Positions 24,503 through 31,697 of a stretch of 64,000 nucleotides of DNA are shown here, piece after piece. A model generated the notes under the pieces. It was not told the origin of the DNA and did not search any database. It saw only the letters and a list, made by a program, of their open reading frames with translations. The translations under genes were made by a program, and so were the position numbers. The number at the start of each line of letters is the position of its first letter. Within the stretch, counting starts at the first letter, position 1. Source of the stretch: Streptomyces sp. TLI_105 (GTDB lineage Bacteria > Actinomycetota > Actinomycetes > Streptomycetales > Streptomycetaceae); assembly GCF_900105415.1 (NCBI RefSeq), contig NZ_FNSM01000001.1:4058501-4122500 (forward strand). Reading direction: 5' to 3'.

Positions 24503-25312
24503 ATGAGCTCGTGCCCGACGCCGTACGCGGCCGGCCACCGGATCGACCGGCCCCCGGCGGTCCCGGTGCTCGGCCCGGCCGACTGCCACATCTGGTGGGC
24601 GGATCCGGCCACGGTCACGGACGACTGCCTGGACCTGCTCGACGAGACCGAACAGTCCCGGCTCCCGCAGCTGCGCCGGACGGAGGACCGGCAGCGGTTC
24701 ATCGCCGGACGGGCCCTGCTGCGCACCGCGGCCGCCGGTTATCTCGGCCTGCCGCCCCAGTGGGTCGAGGTGATCGCCCGCTGTCCCGACTGCTCAAGGA
24801 ACCACGGAAAGCCCGAACTGCCGGGCACCGGGCTCCAGGTGTCGGTGTCGCACTCCGGCTCCCGGGTGGCGGTCGCCGTCACCCGCACGGGTCCCGTCGG
24901 CATCGACGTCGAGGAGATCAGCGCCTCCGTGGCCCCCGCGGAACTGCTCCCCCACGTCCTCGGTCCCGCGGAGCCCCGTACCCCCGCCCATACCACCATC
25001 GGCGGCTTCCACCGGATGTGGACCCGCAAGGAGGCGGTGCTCAAGGCGACGGGCCAGGGACTGCGGATACCGCTGTCCGAGGTCGGGGTGTCGGCTCCGG
25101 AGGAGGACCCGAGGGTGCTGTTCCTGGGCGGTCCGGCGGCCGGGCCTGCCGAGGACTTCGTCCTGGCCGACCTGGAGGCCGGTGCGGGCTGCGCGGCCGC
25201 GGTCGCCGTGATCGGCGGCGGACGGCCCGTCTTCACCGCCTACTCCCGGAGCCACCCCTCGGCCGCCGCGTTCAGTGCGGGGCCGCCGCCGGCTGCGGGG
25301 CCCGGGCGCTGA
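24503..25312 (+). CDS. Sfp-type 4'-phosphopantetheinyl transferase
   Basis: A 269-aa enzyme that transfers the phosphopantetheine arm of CoA to carrier-protein serines. Signature segments: SVSHSG (substrate loop), GPVGIDVEEI with the Mg-binding aspartate, and WTRKEAVLKATGQGL. The start ATG follows GGTGGA by a few bases; the longer open frame upstream runs through the promoter region and is rejected. It is transcribed divergently from the biosynthetic operon and overlaps convergently with the MbtH gene by 41 bases. It should activate the ACP and the five PCPs of the adjacent synthetases. Confidence 0.9.
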   Translation: MSSCPTPYAAGHRIDRPPAVPVLGPADCHIWWADPATVTDDCLDLLDETEQSRLPQLRRTEDRQRFIAGRALLRTAAAGYLGLPPQWVEVIARCPDCSRNHGKPELPGTGLQVSVSHSGSRVAVAVTRTGPVGIDVEEISASVAPAELLPHVLGPAEPRTPAHTTIGGFHRMWTRKEAVLKATGQGLRIPLSEVGVSAPEEDPRVLFLGGPAAGPAEDFVLADLEAGAGCAAAVAVIGGGRPVFTAYSRSHPSAAAFSAGPPPAAGPGR

Positions 25313-25484
25313 GCGGCCTCATGTCCGTCCACATCCGCTCGATGTGGTCGAGGCACTCCTGGCGCTCGCCGCTGAAGCCCTCCGGCTCCCAGCCGGCCGG
25401 CAGCTCGCGGTCGGCGGGCCAGAGCGAGTACTGCAGTTCGTGATTGCGGACCACGAGCTGGGTGCCGATGCCTTCGGTCGTCAT
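25272..25484 (-). CDS. MbtH-family NRPS accessory protein
   Basis: A 70-aa MbtH-like protein, which binds and stabilises NRPS adenylation domains. Diagnostic features: NHELQYSLWP, LPAGWEPEGFSG, and the conserved end HIERMWTDMRP. Length is normal. Its ATG overlaps the stop of the LuxR-type regulator gene (ATGA), so the two are co-translated, and its 3' end overlaps the PPTase gene on the other strand. At least one adenylation domain of the cluster is likely to depend on it. Confidence 0.95.
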   Translation of the reverse strand: MTTEGIGTQLVVRNHELQYSLWPADRELPAGWEPEGFSGERQECLDHIERMWTDMRPLSARAPQPAAAPH

Positions 25485-26173
25485 GTCTCCACCTGCTGTC
25501 GTTGTCGGGGTTCGGGGTGCGCGGCCGGTGCGCGCGGGGTGGTCAGGGCGGCACGGACCAGCTGCGCCTTGTTGTGTGCGCCGAGCTTGGAGCGGATGCG
25601 CTTCACGTACGTGTCGACCGTGTGCTGGCTGATGCCGATCCGCCGGGCCGCCTGGTCGTGGGTGCAGCCCTCGACGAGGTGCCCGAGCACCTCGCGCTCC
25701 CTCGGGGAGAGCGTGGCGACGCCCTGCCGTGCGGGAGCCGGTCCCGGCGCCGCCACCCGCCGGATGGCGTCCACGAGCATCAGGGGCGCGTCGTCGAACG
25801 GAAGGGTCGCGCCCGCCCGTTCGGAGCCCGCGCCCCGGCCCGTACCGGAACCCGTTTCCGGGCCTGTTTCCAGGCCTGTTTCCGGGCCAATTTCCGGGCC
25901 CGTTTCCCGGCCGGTTTCCGAGCCAATTTCCGGGCCCGTTTCCCGGCCCTTCTCCGGTCCTTCGGTCAGGAGGACCGTGCGGGCGGCGGGAACGGCCGGC
26001 GGCAGCTCGCCGAGCAGGCCCCGGTCGACCACGAGGCAGTCGACCGACCCGGGCGTCACCGCGAACGGCGTGCTCGTGGCGAACGCGACCTGGATGTCGG
26101 CCTCCGCGTCGAGCAGATAGCGGATGCCGAGCAGGGCGAGCTGGTTCTCGACGAAGATCCCGGCACGCGTCAT
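25481..26173 (-). CDS. LuxR-type regulator with pseudo-receiver and a repeat linker
   Basis: A 230-aa regulator. Residues 1-75 resemble a receiver domain (GIFVENQLALLGIRYLL, then CLVVDRG near 50) but lack the usual acidic pair at the front, so it is probably not controlled by classical phosphorylation. Residues about 75-110 are a low-complexity linker of four-residue Glu-Thr/Ile-Gly-x units. A C-terminal LuxR helix-turn-helix follows (TLSPREREVLGHLVEG, then QAARRIGISQHTVDTYVKRI). It is co-transcribed and translationally coupled with the MbtH gene. Likely a cluster-situated activator; its site is unknown, but the duplicated 24-bp element is a candidate. Confidence 0.82.
   Translation of the reverse strand: MTRAGIFVENQLALLGIRYLLDAEADIQVAFATSTPFAVTPGSVDCLVVDRGLLGELPPAVPAARTVLLTEGPEKGRETGPEIGSETGRETGPEIGPETGLETGPETGSGTGRGAGSERAGATLPFDDAPLMLVDAIRRVAAPGPAPARQGVATLSPREREVLGHLVEGCTHDQAARRIGISQHTVDTYVKRIRSKLGAHNKAQLVRAALTTPRAPAAHPEPRQRQQVET
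25851..25950. repeat. 12-bp tandem repeat inside the LuxR-type regulator gene
   Basis: About eight imperfect copies of a 12-base unit of the form GGGCCnnTTTCC, in frame, encoding Glu-Thr/Ile-Gly-(Pro/Ser/Arg/Leu) on the minus strand. Copies differ by single-base changes. The T-rich thirds are unusual against the surrounding GC-rich coding DNA. The multiple-of-three unit means copy-number change by slippage would alter linker length without breaking the frame. Confidence 0.85.
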
Positions 26174-26226
26174 GTCGACTCCTCGTCTGCGCTGGGTCCG
26201 GTCCACTCCGGTTCCACAGGACCAAT

Positions 26227-26265
26227 CTCCGTGATCGGAGCGCTCACCGGAAGGCGACTCCGGTG
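26227..26265. promoter_or_regulatory. Adjacent inverted repeats upstream of the LuxR-type regulator
   Basis: Two perfect short palindromic repeats: CTCCG/CGGAG with a 4-base gap (26227-26240) and CACCGGA/TCCGGTG with a 7-base gap (26245-26265). They lie 54-92 bases before the regulator ATG. Possible operator of this gene; no protein can be assigned. The adjoining DNA to 26390 is purine-rich with repeated GCGCGGGAGnACGGG units and no gene. Confidence 0.3.
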
Positions 26266-26390
26266 GCCCGTTGAGGCCCTGGACACAAGGGGACACGGAG
26301 CGCGGGAAACGGAGGTACAGGGCGCGGGAGTACGGGAATCCGGGGCGGCAGTACGGGGCTCCGGGGCGCGGGAGCACGGGGATACGCCAA

Positions 26391-26420
26391 GGGGACCGGC
26401 CCACGAAGGGTCCGGTCCCC
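26391..26420 (-). terminator. Terminator after the TrmB/LuxR regulator gene
   Basis: Perfect 9-bp stem GGGGACCGG/CCGGTCCCC with a 12-base loop, starting 15 bases after the regulator stop codon. A GC-rich hairpin with little T-run, typical of Streptomyces terminators. Confidence 0.65.
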
Positions 26421-26435
26421 TGAACGGTCACGGCG

Positions 26436-27431
26436 TCAGCGCTGCTCGGGAATCCAGCCGTTCTGCGCGGCGCGGACGCCCGCCTCGAACCGGCTGCGCG
26501 CCCCGAGCCGGGTCATCAGCTCGGAGGCCAGCCGTCGCGCGGTCCGCGGCGACACCCCGAGCCGCTTCGCGATGGTCTCGTCCGTGTGGCCCTCGGCCAG
26601 CAGGACCACGACCGTGGCCTGCTGGTCGGTGAGGCCCTGCTCGTCGGCCCTGCTCTCCTCGTTCAGCGGCCGGGCGTCGCTCCAGACGCTCTCGAAGAGT
26701 GCGCACAGCGCGGTCAGCGTGCCCTGGCCGGTCAGCACCACGGCACCCTCGGCGCTGTTGTTGCTGTTCACGGGGATGACGGCGGTCTTGCGGTCGAAGA
26801 CGATCATCCGGGTCGGCAGGGTCGGCACGGTGCGCACCTCGCCGCCCAGCCTGGACAGCCAGCTCACGTACTGGAGGGTGTGCGGGCTTTTGCGGGCGCT
26901 GTTGAGGTAGACCGTCCGCATCCGGACCCCCCGGTCGAAGAGCTCCTGGTTGAGCGGCTTCGCGGCCTCGATGTGCTCCGGCCGCTGGGGCCCGTCCGGG
27001 GCGAAGGTCATGACCTCCTCCCGGGTGTCCCGGGTGAGGGCGGCGAGCCCGTCGCGGATCTGGTCGATCCCGGTGAGTCGCTCGCCGTGCGGGCGGCTGT
27101 CGGCCGGCCGTATCTCCTCGTACTCCGCGATCAGCTGGGCCGCGGCCGCCCGCGATTCCTCCAGCTGTTTCTGGTGCGCCGCGAGCTCGGCCTGCTGGCG
27201 CGCCATGAGCATTTGGAGGCCGACCTCGGGCGACACGGGCCACAGCGTGCCCTCCTGGTCATAGGAGGGACGCAGCAACGCCAGTTCGCTCAGGGTGTCG
27301 AGACCGTACCGGACCTGCTCGGGAGTGAGCCCCAGCCGCTCTGCCAGGTCCGCCACGCCGTCGCGCGGCCGTGCCAGGAGACCCCGGTAGACGGCCTCGG
27401 CAATGGAATCAAGACCAAGCGCCTTGAGCAC
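26436..27431 (-). CDS. TrmB-like N-terminal / LuxR C-terminal transcriptional regulator
   Basis: A 331-aa regulator. Residues 1-60 form a TrmB-like winged helix (LDSIAEAVYRGLLARP, DLAERLGLTPEQVRYGLDTL). A coiled-coil stretch follows near 77-100 (RQQAELAAHQKQLEESRAAA), then a sensor-like middle region, and a C-terminal LuxR-type helix-turn-helix (LTDQQATVVVLLAEGHTDET, KRLGVSPRTARRL). The start is GTG, preceded by a GGGGGGAGAG ribosome site about 9 bases away. Such orphan TrmB-LuxR proteins are common in Streptomyces, often beside specialised-metabolite clusters. It is divergent from a 106-aa gene and a 46-aa peptide gene, and copy B of the repeated promoter element lies 80 bases upstream. Candidate cluster regulator and peptide-signal receptor; the ligand is not known. 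Confidence 0.85.
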   Translation of the reverse strand: MLKALGLDSIAEAVYRGLLARPRDGVADLAERLGLTPEQVRYGLDTLSELALLRPSYDQEGTLWPVSPEVGLQMLMARQQAELAAHQKQLEESRAAAAQLIAEYEEIRPADSRPHGERLTGIDQIRDGLAALTRDTREEVMTFAPDGPQRPEHIEAAKPLNQELFDRGVRMRTVYLNSARKSPHTLQYVSWLSRLGGEVRTVPTLPTRMIVFDRKTAVIPVNSNNSAEGAVVLTGQGTLTALCALFESVWSDARPLNEESRADEQGLTDQQATVVVLLAEGHTDETIAKRLGVSPRTARRLASELMTRLGARSRFEAGVRAAQNGWIPEQR

Positions 27432-27511
27432 GGCACATCTCTCCCCCCGGAGATTTCGTGGTTTAGGGGCTCCATCATCACACGCGTGACCAGTTTTCTA
27501 CAGAAGGCGGT

Positions 27512-27535
27512 CTGGACTGTACCGGCCATTGCCGG
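27512..27535. promoter_or_regulatory. Copy B of the repeated 24-bp promoter element
   Basis: Matches copy A (24273-24296) at 20 of 24 positions, same strand. It lies 80 bases upstream of the TrmB/LuxR start (leftward; copy A is 88 bases from the dioxygenase start) and 46 bases upstream of the ATG chosen for the 106-aa gene. Here the core forms CCGGC-cat/t-GCCGG, an additional short palindrome. Read leftward, TAGAAA lies about 11 bases downstream as a possible -10. The near-equal spacing to two leftward starts supports a shared regulator. Confidence 0.6.
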
Positions 27536-27581
27536 AATGGGACTTCTGTTCTTCTTCTTCCTGGTTCGTCCTTTGGGGAAA

Positions 27582-27902
27582 ATGCCGGGTGTGTATCTCG
27601 TTCACACCGAACTCCTCAACAAGAAGGCGGAGTTGTGCATCCCTCAGAACCTCGCGGATCTCCTCCGTGACCTGGCGCTTCCCGGCGACGGCGTGGAGCA
27701 CGTGGTCGTCCACCCCCATCCGGGCCACGGAGTGACAGTGGGGGTCTATCTGCTCGCCGACCGCCTCCGGGTCGCGGAGGAGACGGCGGCGCGGCTGTGC
27801 CTGCGCGCGGTCACCGAGATCGGTCCGTTGCCGGGGTGGCGGGTCGGCCGCTCGGAGGCGCCGCTGCTCGCGCCGTACGGCTTCGAAGGATTCGTGGGCT
27901 GA
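27582..27902 (+). CDS. Conserved-looking hypothetical protein, 106 aa
   Basis: I do not recognise the family. From this ATG it is a 106-aa soluble-looking protein with a patterned start (MPGVYLVHTELLNKKAEL) and alternating hydrophobic segments (EHVVVHPHPGHGVTVGVYLL), suggesting a small alpha/beta fold. The start is uncertain: in-frame ATG 27537 or GTG 27486 would add a very hydrophobic, Phe-rich segment, but the GTG start would place the repeated promoter element inside the coding region. Codon usage is Streptomyces-like. It is divergent from the TrmB/LuxR regulator and precedes the 46-aa peptide gene by 140 bases. A processing or partner role for the peptide is only a guess from position. 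Confidence 0.6.
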   Translation: MPGVYLVHTELLNKKAELCIPQNLADLLRDLALPGDGVEHVVVHPHPGHGVTVGVYLLADRLRVAEETAARLCLRAVTEIGPLPGWRVGRSEAPLLAPYGFEGFVG

Positions 27903-28042
27903 GCCCCTGGACGTGGCCCGCTGACCTCTTCGGTCCAGGGCCCGTTCCGTCCACCGGAAGTCCCTTCCGAACACCTTTCGGCTTGACGAAGCTCTGTCTC
28001 ACCGAAGGAAAACCCCCCACCGACTCGTAAGGGACTCATACC

Positions 28043-28183
28043 TTGCTGCGCTTCCGTTCCGCCCGCTGGGCTGCAGTTCTCCTCACGGCTCTCGCTCTCC
28101 TGGTCCCGGCTTTCGACGGGGCCGGCGACTCCGCCGACACCGTGGTCACCGCCGGCGCCCTGGACGACGTGATCTGGGGCTGA
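28043..28183 (+). CDS. Small membrane/secreted peptide (46 aa), possible signal precursor
   Basis: A TTG-initiated reading frame of 46 codons, with AAGGGA about 8 bases upstream and an in-frame stop (TAA at 28028) fixing the 5' limit. The product has a basic start (LLRFRSAR), a hydrophobic stretch (WAAVLLTALALLVPAF), then an acidic tail of about 20 residues ending ALDDVIWG. This is the layout of an exported peptide or small lipoprotein-like pheromone precursor, though no lipobox cysteine is present. It lies downstream of the 106-aa gene and near the TrmB/LuxR regulator. No close homologue comes to mind. Small size leaves real doubt that it is translated. Confidence 0.5.
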   Translation: MLRFRSARWAAVLLTALALLVPAFDGAGDSADTVVTAGALDDVIWG

Positions 28184-28367
28184 CACCCGCCCGACGCCTC
28201 GGCGTCGATGCACGGAACGGGACGCGGGGCGCCCCGGGCTGCCCCTACCGAACGCCGGACGGCATCGAAGACGGAGTCTTCGGTGCCGTTTCGTCGTACG
28301 CGGGGTCTTCGATGCCGTCTCGTCGTGGCCGTCTCGTCGTGCGCGGCCTCTTCGCCGAAGGGGCCGT

Positions 28368-28577
28368 TCAGGCCGTCCGCGGCTCGTGGCTCCGCCACAG
28401 GGCGAGCAGGACCGGGGAGTCGGCCAGGACGTCGCCCACCAGCACCGGGTCCCGCGTGGGGTGCGCCGCTCCGGCCCGCTCGCACTCCGCGCAGAGGGCC
28501 ATGCCGAGGCTCGCGACCCACGTCCCGTACGGCGCACCGCAGGACTCGCACTCCGCGCCTCGCCGGCCCGCGACCAT
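28368..28577 (-). CDS. Small protein with two CxxC pairs (zinc-ribbon-like)
   Basis: A 69-aa frame with two Cys pairs, CESC near residue 10 and CAEC near residue 29, about 16 residues apart, as in small zinc-ribbon proteins. A tail (LVGDVLADSPVLLALWRSHE) follows. The ATG is in a plausible context. The next 158 bases to the MarR gene, and the 184 bases on the other side to the small-peptide gene, hold no gene I can support. Function unknown. Confidence 0.5.
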   Translation of the reverse strand: MVAGRRGAECESCGAPYGTWVASLGMALCAECERAGAAHPTRDPVLVGDVLADSPVLLALWRSHEPRTA

Positions 28578-28735
28578 GCCCCGCCCTCCCTGGAGACGCC
28601 GTCAGCTCCCAGGGGTCTTCCCCGTCACGTCGAAAACGAACGGGTGTTTACGGCCACGTCCTGGCGCACACCGGAGTGCGCCGACCGCGTGCCGGCTCCG
28701 CGCCGACTCCGTGCCGGCGCCGCGTGGTCCCTCGC

Positions 28736-29251
28736 TCAGCCCGGACGCTTCGGCAGATGGCGGTAGCCCGGGTGCACCCCGGGGGTGAGGCCCTGCTGTT
28801 CGGCGATCCGTCCGAGGAGCGCCGTCAGCCGGGCCCGGTCCTCCCCGTCGAGCGCCGCGAACAGGTCGTCCTCGTGCAGCGCGGCGACCTCGCGGACCCG
28901 TCCGAGCGCGCGGCGCCCGTCCTCGGAGACGTACAGCTCGTGGTGGCGACGGTCCTCGGCGCTGCGGCGCCGCTCGACGAACCCCTTCTTCTCCAGGTTG
29001 TCGATGAGCGCGACGACCCGGCTCGGGACGACGCCGAGGTCGGCGGCGAGGGAGCGCTGGCTCCGTCCCGGTTCCATGGCGATCATCCGCAGCAGGCCGA
29101 CGTCCGGCGGGGCGAGGCCGAGCTCGCCGACGCGCTCGCCGAAGCGTCCCGCCGCGTGCGCCCCGAGCTGGGCGAGCAGGAACGCTCCGCCGCGCGGGGA
29201 CGGGGTCGTCGCCGCTCCGGGATCTTCCACTGGTTGCCGGTCACTGCTCAT
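28736..29251 (-). CDS. MarR-family transcriptional regulator
   Basis: A 171-aa MarR-type winged-helix protein. Visible parts: dimerisation helix (LLAQLGAHAAGRFGERV), recognition region (SQRSLAADLGVVPSRVVALI), and wing (FVERRRSAEDRRHHELYVSEDG) with the family DRR. It is divergent from a three-gene operon, with palindromes between the starts, so it probably represses that operon and itself. MarR proteins commonly respond to phenolic or lipophilic ligands; the ligand here is unknown. Confidence 0.88.
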   Translation of the reverse strand: MSSDRQPVEDPGAATTPSPRGGAFLLAQLGAHAAGRFGERVGELGLAPPDVGLLRMIAMEPGRSQRSLAADLGVVPSRVVALIDNLEKKGFVERRRSAEDRRHHELYVSEDGRRALGRVREVAALHEDDLFAALDGEDRARLTALLGRIAEQQGLTPGVHPGYRHLPKRPG

Positions 29252-29270
29252 GGGGCTATCGTACGCGACA

Positions 29271-29305
29271 AGAATGATTCTCTATGGTGAACTATTCTCA
29301 TGAGA
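29271..29305. promoter_or_regulatory. Candidate MarR operator
   Basis: Two perfect palindromes: AGAAT-G-ATTCT (29271-29281) and TCTCATGAGA (29296-29305), in an AT-rich stretch between the divergent MarR and membrane-protein starts; ATTCTC also repeats directly at 29277 and 29294. The second palindrome overlaps the first possible ATG of the membrane protein (29300), which suggests the true start may be the GTG at 29321. Inferred autoregulated operator. Confidence 0.5.
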
Positions 29306-30046
29306 GAACGGACTGGACCCGTGTCTGCAGCAGAGAACTGGACCGACCCCCGGCCCACCGAGGCCCCCCGACCACGCCGGGAGGCTCAGGGAGGGCCTCC
29401 GCCCGGCGTGCTCGCCGTGGTGTTCACCGGACTGTTCCTGGCCGGTCTTGTGCTCAGCACCGTGCTCGCCGACGGCGCCCCCTTCCCCTCCCCCTTCGGC
29501 GGGACCGGCGAGATCGTGGCGTACTTCCGCGCCCACTCCGACGCCGTCCGCCTCTCCGGCGCCCTCCAGTTCGCGGCCTCGATCCCGCTGGCCGTCTACG
29601 CCGCCACGGTCTCGGCCCGGCTGCACCGCCTCGGCGTCCGCGCCCCCGGCGCGACCATCGCCCTGGCCGGCGGACTCCTCGCCGCCGGGTTCCTGGCCTG
29701 CTGCGGTCTGGTGAGCTGGACCCTGTCGCGTACGGAGGTGCTGGAGCTCCCGCCGCTCGTCCGGGCCCTGCAGTACCTGGCCTTCGCCACCGGCGGCCCG
29801 GGCCACGTCGTGACGCTGGGCCTGCTGGTGGCCGGGATCGCCGTCCCCGGGCTCCTCGCCGGGCTGCTGCCCCGCGCGTTCGCCGTGACCGGCCTCGTCC
29901 TGGCGGCGGTCGCCGAGCTCTCGACCCTCACCCTGCTCCTCGACGGCGCCGCCCTGCTGCTGCCGCTGGCCCGCTTCACCTGCCTGGGCTGGCTGATCGC
30001 CGCCGGCTTCCTGCTGCCCCGACGCCGCACCCGGAAGGAGAACTGA
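29300..30046 (+). CDS. Multi-pass membrane protein (DUF4386-like)
   Basis: A protein of up to 248 aa with about six hydrophobic segments (for example VFTGLFLAGLVLSTVLA, LQFAASIPLAVYAATVSA, ATIALAGGLLAAGFLACC) after a Pro/Arg-rich N-terminus, resembling DUF4386-type membrane proteins. The start is ambiguous: ATG 29300 lies inside a palindrome, while GTG 29321 begins VSAAENW. First gene of an operon with the SGNH hydrolase and the NAD(P)-binding protein, opposite the MarR gene. Function not known. Confidence 0.75.
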   Translation: MRERTGPVSAAENWTDPRPTEAPRPRREAQGGPPPGVLAVVFTGLFLAGLVLSTVLADGAPFPSPFGGTGEIVAYFRAHSDAVRLSGALQFAASIPLAVYAATVSARLHRLGVRAPGATIALAGGLLAAGFLACCGLVSWTLSRTEVLELPPLVRALQYLAFATGGPGHVVTLGLLVAGIAVPGLLAGLLPRAFAVTGLVLAAVAELSTLTLLLDGAALLLPLARFTCLGWLIAAGFLLPRRRTRKEN

Positions 30047-30047
30047 C

Positions 30048-30893
30048 ATGCCCGAGAACACGACGGACACGGACAAGAAGCTCACGGACAAGCTCGTGCG
30101 CTTCCAGCAGCCCGAGAAGACCCTCCGCTACCTGGGGGAACTGCCCGACACACGCCTCGCCGACCTCTTCGGCCTCGACACCGAGGCGTACCGGAAGCTG
30201 CTGCGGGACCTCGACGGCCGGGCCCGGGACACCGCGGCCGCACTGCTCGAGGACCCGGCCTTCGCCGCCCGCGCCGACCGACTGCCCTTCCGGCCGGGGC
30301 AGCGGGTCGTGGCCCTGGGCGAGAGCACCACCGCCGACCGGCTCTCCTGGTTCTCGATCCTGCGCCACCTCCTCCCGGAGAGCGTCGAGCTCGTCAACCT
30401 CGCCGTCTCCGGTTCCACCACCACGCAGGCCCTCGCCCAGCTGCCCCAGCTCGGCTTCCTGCGCCCCGACTGGATCCTGTGCATGCTCGGCGCGAACGAC
30501 GCCCAGCGGCTGGGCCGCGGCGCGGGGTCCGCCGGCACCCGGCTGGTCAGCGAGGCGGAGACCGAGCGCAACCTCCTCGCCCTGCGGGACCTCGCCGGGC
30601 GCGGCGGCCTCCCCGGCCCGGACCGCTGGATCTGGCTCACCCCGAGCGCGGTGGACCAGGAGCGGGCCGACGCCTATCCGCACTTCCGGCGCGCCGGGAT
30701 CGGCTGGACGAGCGAGGACGTCGACGGCGTCGCCGACTTCCTCCTCGGACGCCCGGAACTCACGGTCGACACCCGGCGGGCCACCGCCGGTCTGCACCTC
30801 GACGACGGCGTCCACCTCACCCTCGACGGCCAGCGGGCCGTCACCGTCGCCCTCGTCGACGCACTGGCACAGCGGGCGGGGGCGGCGACATGA
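30048..30893 (+). CDS. SGNH/GDSL-family hydrolase
   Basis: A 281-aa protein with the SGNH blocks: GEST (nucleophile Ser, in GES rather than GDS form) after RVVALG, the oxyanion Gly in NLAVSGSTT, the Asn in MLGANDAQ, and the Asp/His pair in DDGVHLTLDG near the C-terminus. Residues 1-85 form an extra N-terminal region. Family members are esterases, lipases or carbohydrate deacetylases; no signal peptide is seen, so it is probably cytoplasmic. Starts 1 base after the membrane-protein stop. Confidence 0.85.
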   Translation: MPENTTDTDKKLTDKLVRFQQPEKTLRYLGELPDTRLADLFGLDTEAYRKLLRDLDGRARDTAAALLEDPAFAARADRLPFRPGQRVVALGESTTADRLSWFSILRHLLPESVELVNLAVSGSTTTQALAQLPQLGFLRPDWILCMLGANDAQRLGRGAGSAGTRLVSEAETERNLLALRDLAGRGGLPGPDRWIWLTPSAVDQERADAYPHFRRAGIGWTSEDVDGVADFLLGRPELTVDTRRATAGLHLDDGVHLTLDGQRAVTVALVDALAQRAGAAT

Positions 30894-31540
30894 GGCTCAT
30901 GCTCTTCGGCGTCACCGGCGGTACGGGCGCGCAGCTCCTGGCCCAGGCCCTCGGCGCCGGCCACCGGGTCACGGCCGTCGCCCGCGACCCCGCCCGGGTC
31001 CCCGTCGCGGACCCGGGGACCGGACTGACCGTCCTGCCCGGCGACGCGCTCGTCCCCGAGCCCTGGCGGGAGGCGGTCGCCGGCCACGACGCCGTCCTCT
31101 CCTGCCTCGGCAGCACCGACCGCAAGCACCCCACGACCGTCTACTCGCAGGGCACGCGGAACATCGTCGAAGCCATGCGCGCCTCCGGCGTCGGCCGGCT
31201 GCTCTGCCTCTCGTCCGCCGGCCTGGAGATCACCCCGGAGGTGCCGCTGCCGCAGCGGCTCGTCACCCGGTACGTGATCCAGCGGCTCTACCGGCACGGC
31301 TACGCCGACATGGCCCGGATGGAGAGCTTCGTACGGTCGCCCGCCGCGGCCGGCACCGTGTGGACGGTGGTCCGGCCCCCGATGCTGACCGACGGCCCGT
31401 TGACCCGCACCTACCGGACCGCGGAGAACGCCCCTCTGGCGCGGCCGAAGTCCCTCTCCCGCGCCGATCTCGCGCACTACCTGCTCACCCACGTCGACGA
31501 CCGCCGCGCCCACGGGGCCGTCGTGGAGGTCGCGTACTGA
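30890..31540 (+). CDS. NAD(P)-binding Rossmann protein (NmrA/SDR-like)
   Basis: A 216-aa atypical short-chain dehydrogenase-like protein. The dinucleotide motif GVTGGTG is near residue 8, HRVTAVARD gives the second strand, and LSCLGSTD and LCLSSAGLE match the NmrA/flavin-reductase (BLVRB-like) group. Its ATG overlaps the SGNH hydrolase stop (ATGA), so it is the coupled third gene of the MarR-linked operon. Substrate unknown. The following 150 bases contain low-complexity repeats of CGCGCGATCCCGCG type and no gene. Confidence 0.82.
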   Translation: MRLMLFGVTGGTGAQLLAQALGAGHRVTAVARDPARVPVADPGTGLTVLPGDALVPEPWREAVAGHDAVLSCLGSTDRKHPTTVYSQGTRNIVEAMRASGVGRLLCLSSAGLEITPEVPLPQRLVTRYVIQRLYRHGYADMARMESFVRSPAAAGTVWTVVRPPMLTDGPLTRTYRTAENAPLARPKSLSRADLAHYLLTHVDDRRAHGAVVEVAY

Positions 31541-31697
31541 GAACACCGCACGAGCACCGCCCGCAGACCCGGACGCGCGATCCCGCGCGCACACCCACCC
31601 GCGCGACTCCACGCACACCAACCCACCCGCGCGATCCCGCGTACTCATATGTGCGGCTCCTCGCACGCCCGTGCGTCCGGTACGGAAGAATGGTGCG

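Noticed and set aside
26266..26390. Purine-rich repeats upstream of the LuxR-type regulator considered as a tandem repeat element
   Set aside because: Units are irregular and interrupted; nothing beyond compositional bias.
27486..27902. GTG 27486 as start of the 106-aa gene, giving an N-terminal membrane segment
   Set aside because: It would place the 24-bp repeated element inside the coding region and has no clear ribosome site. Not fully excluded.
27960..28042. TTGACG at about 27983 as a -35 for the 46-aa peptide
   Set aside because: No convincing -10 at the right distance; the promoter was left unassigned.
28184..28367. Near-repeats of CGTCTCGTCGT and GTCTTCG after the small peptide gene
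   Set aside because: Irregular low-complexity GC-rich sequence with no gene, stem or consistent unit length.
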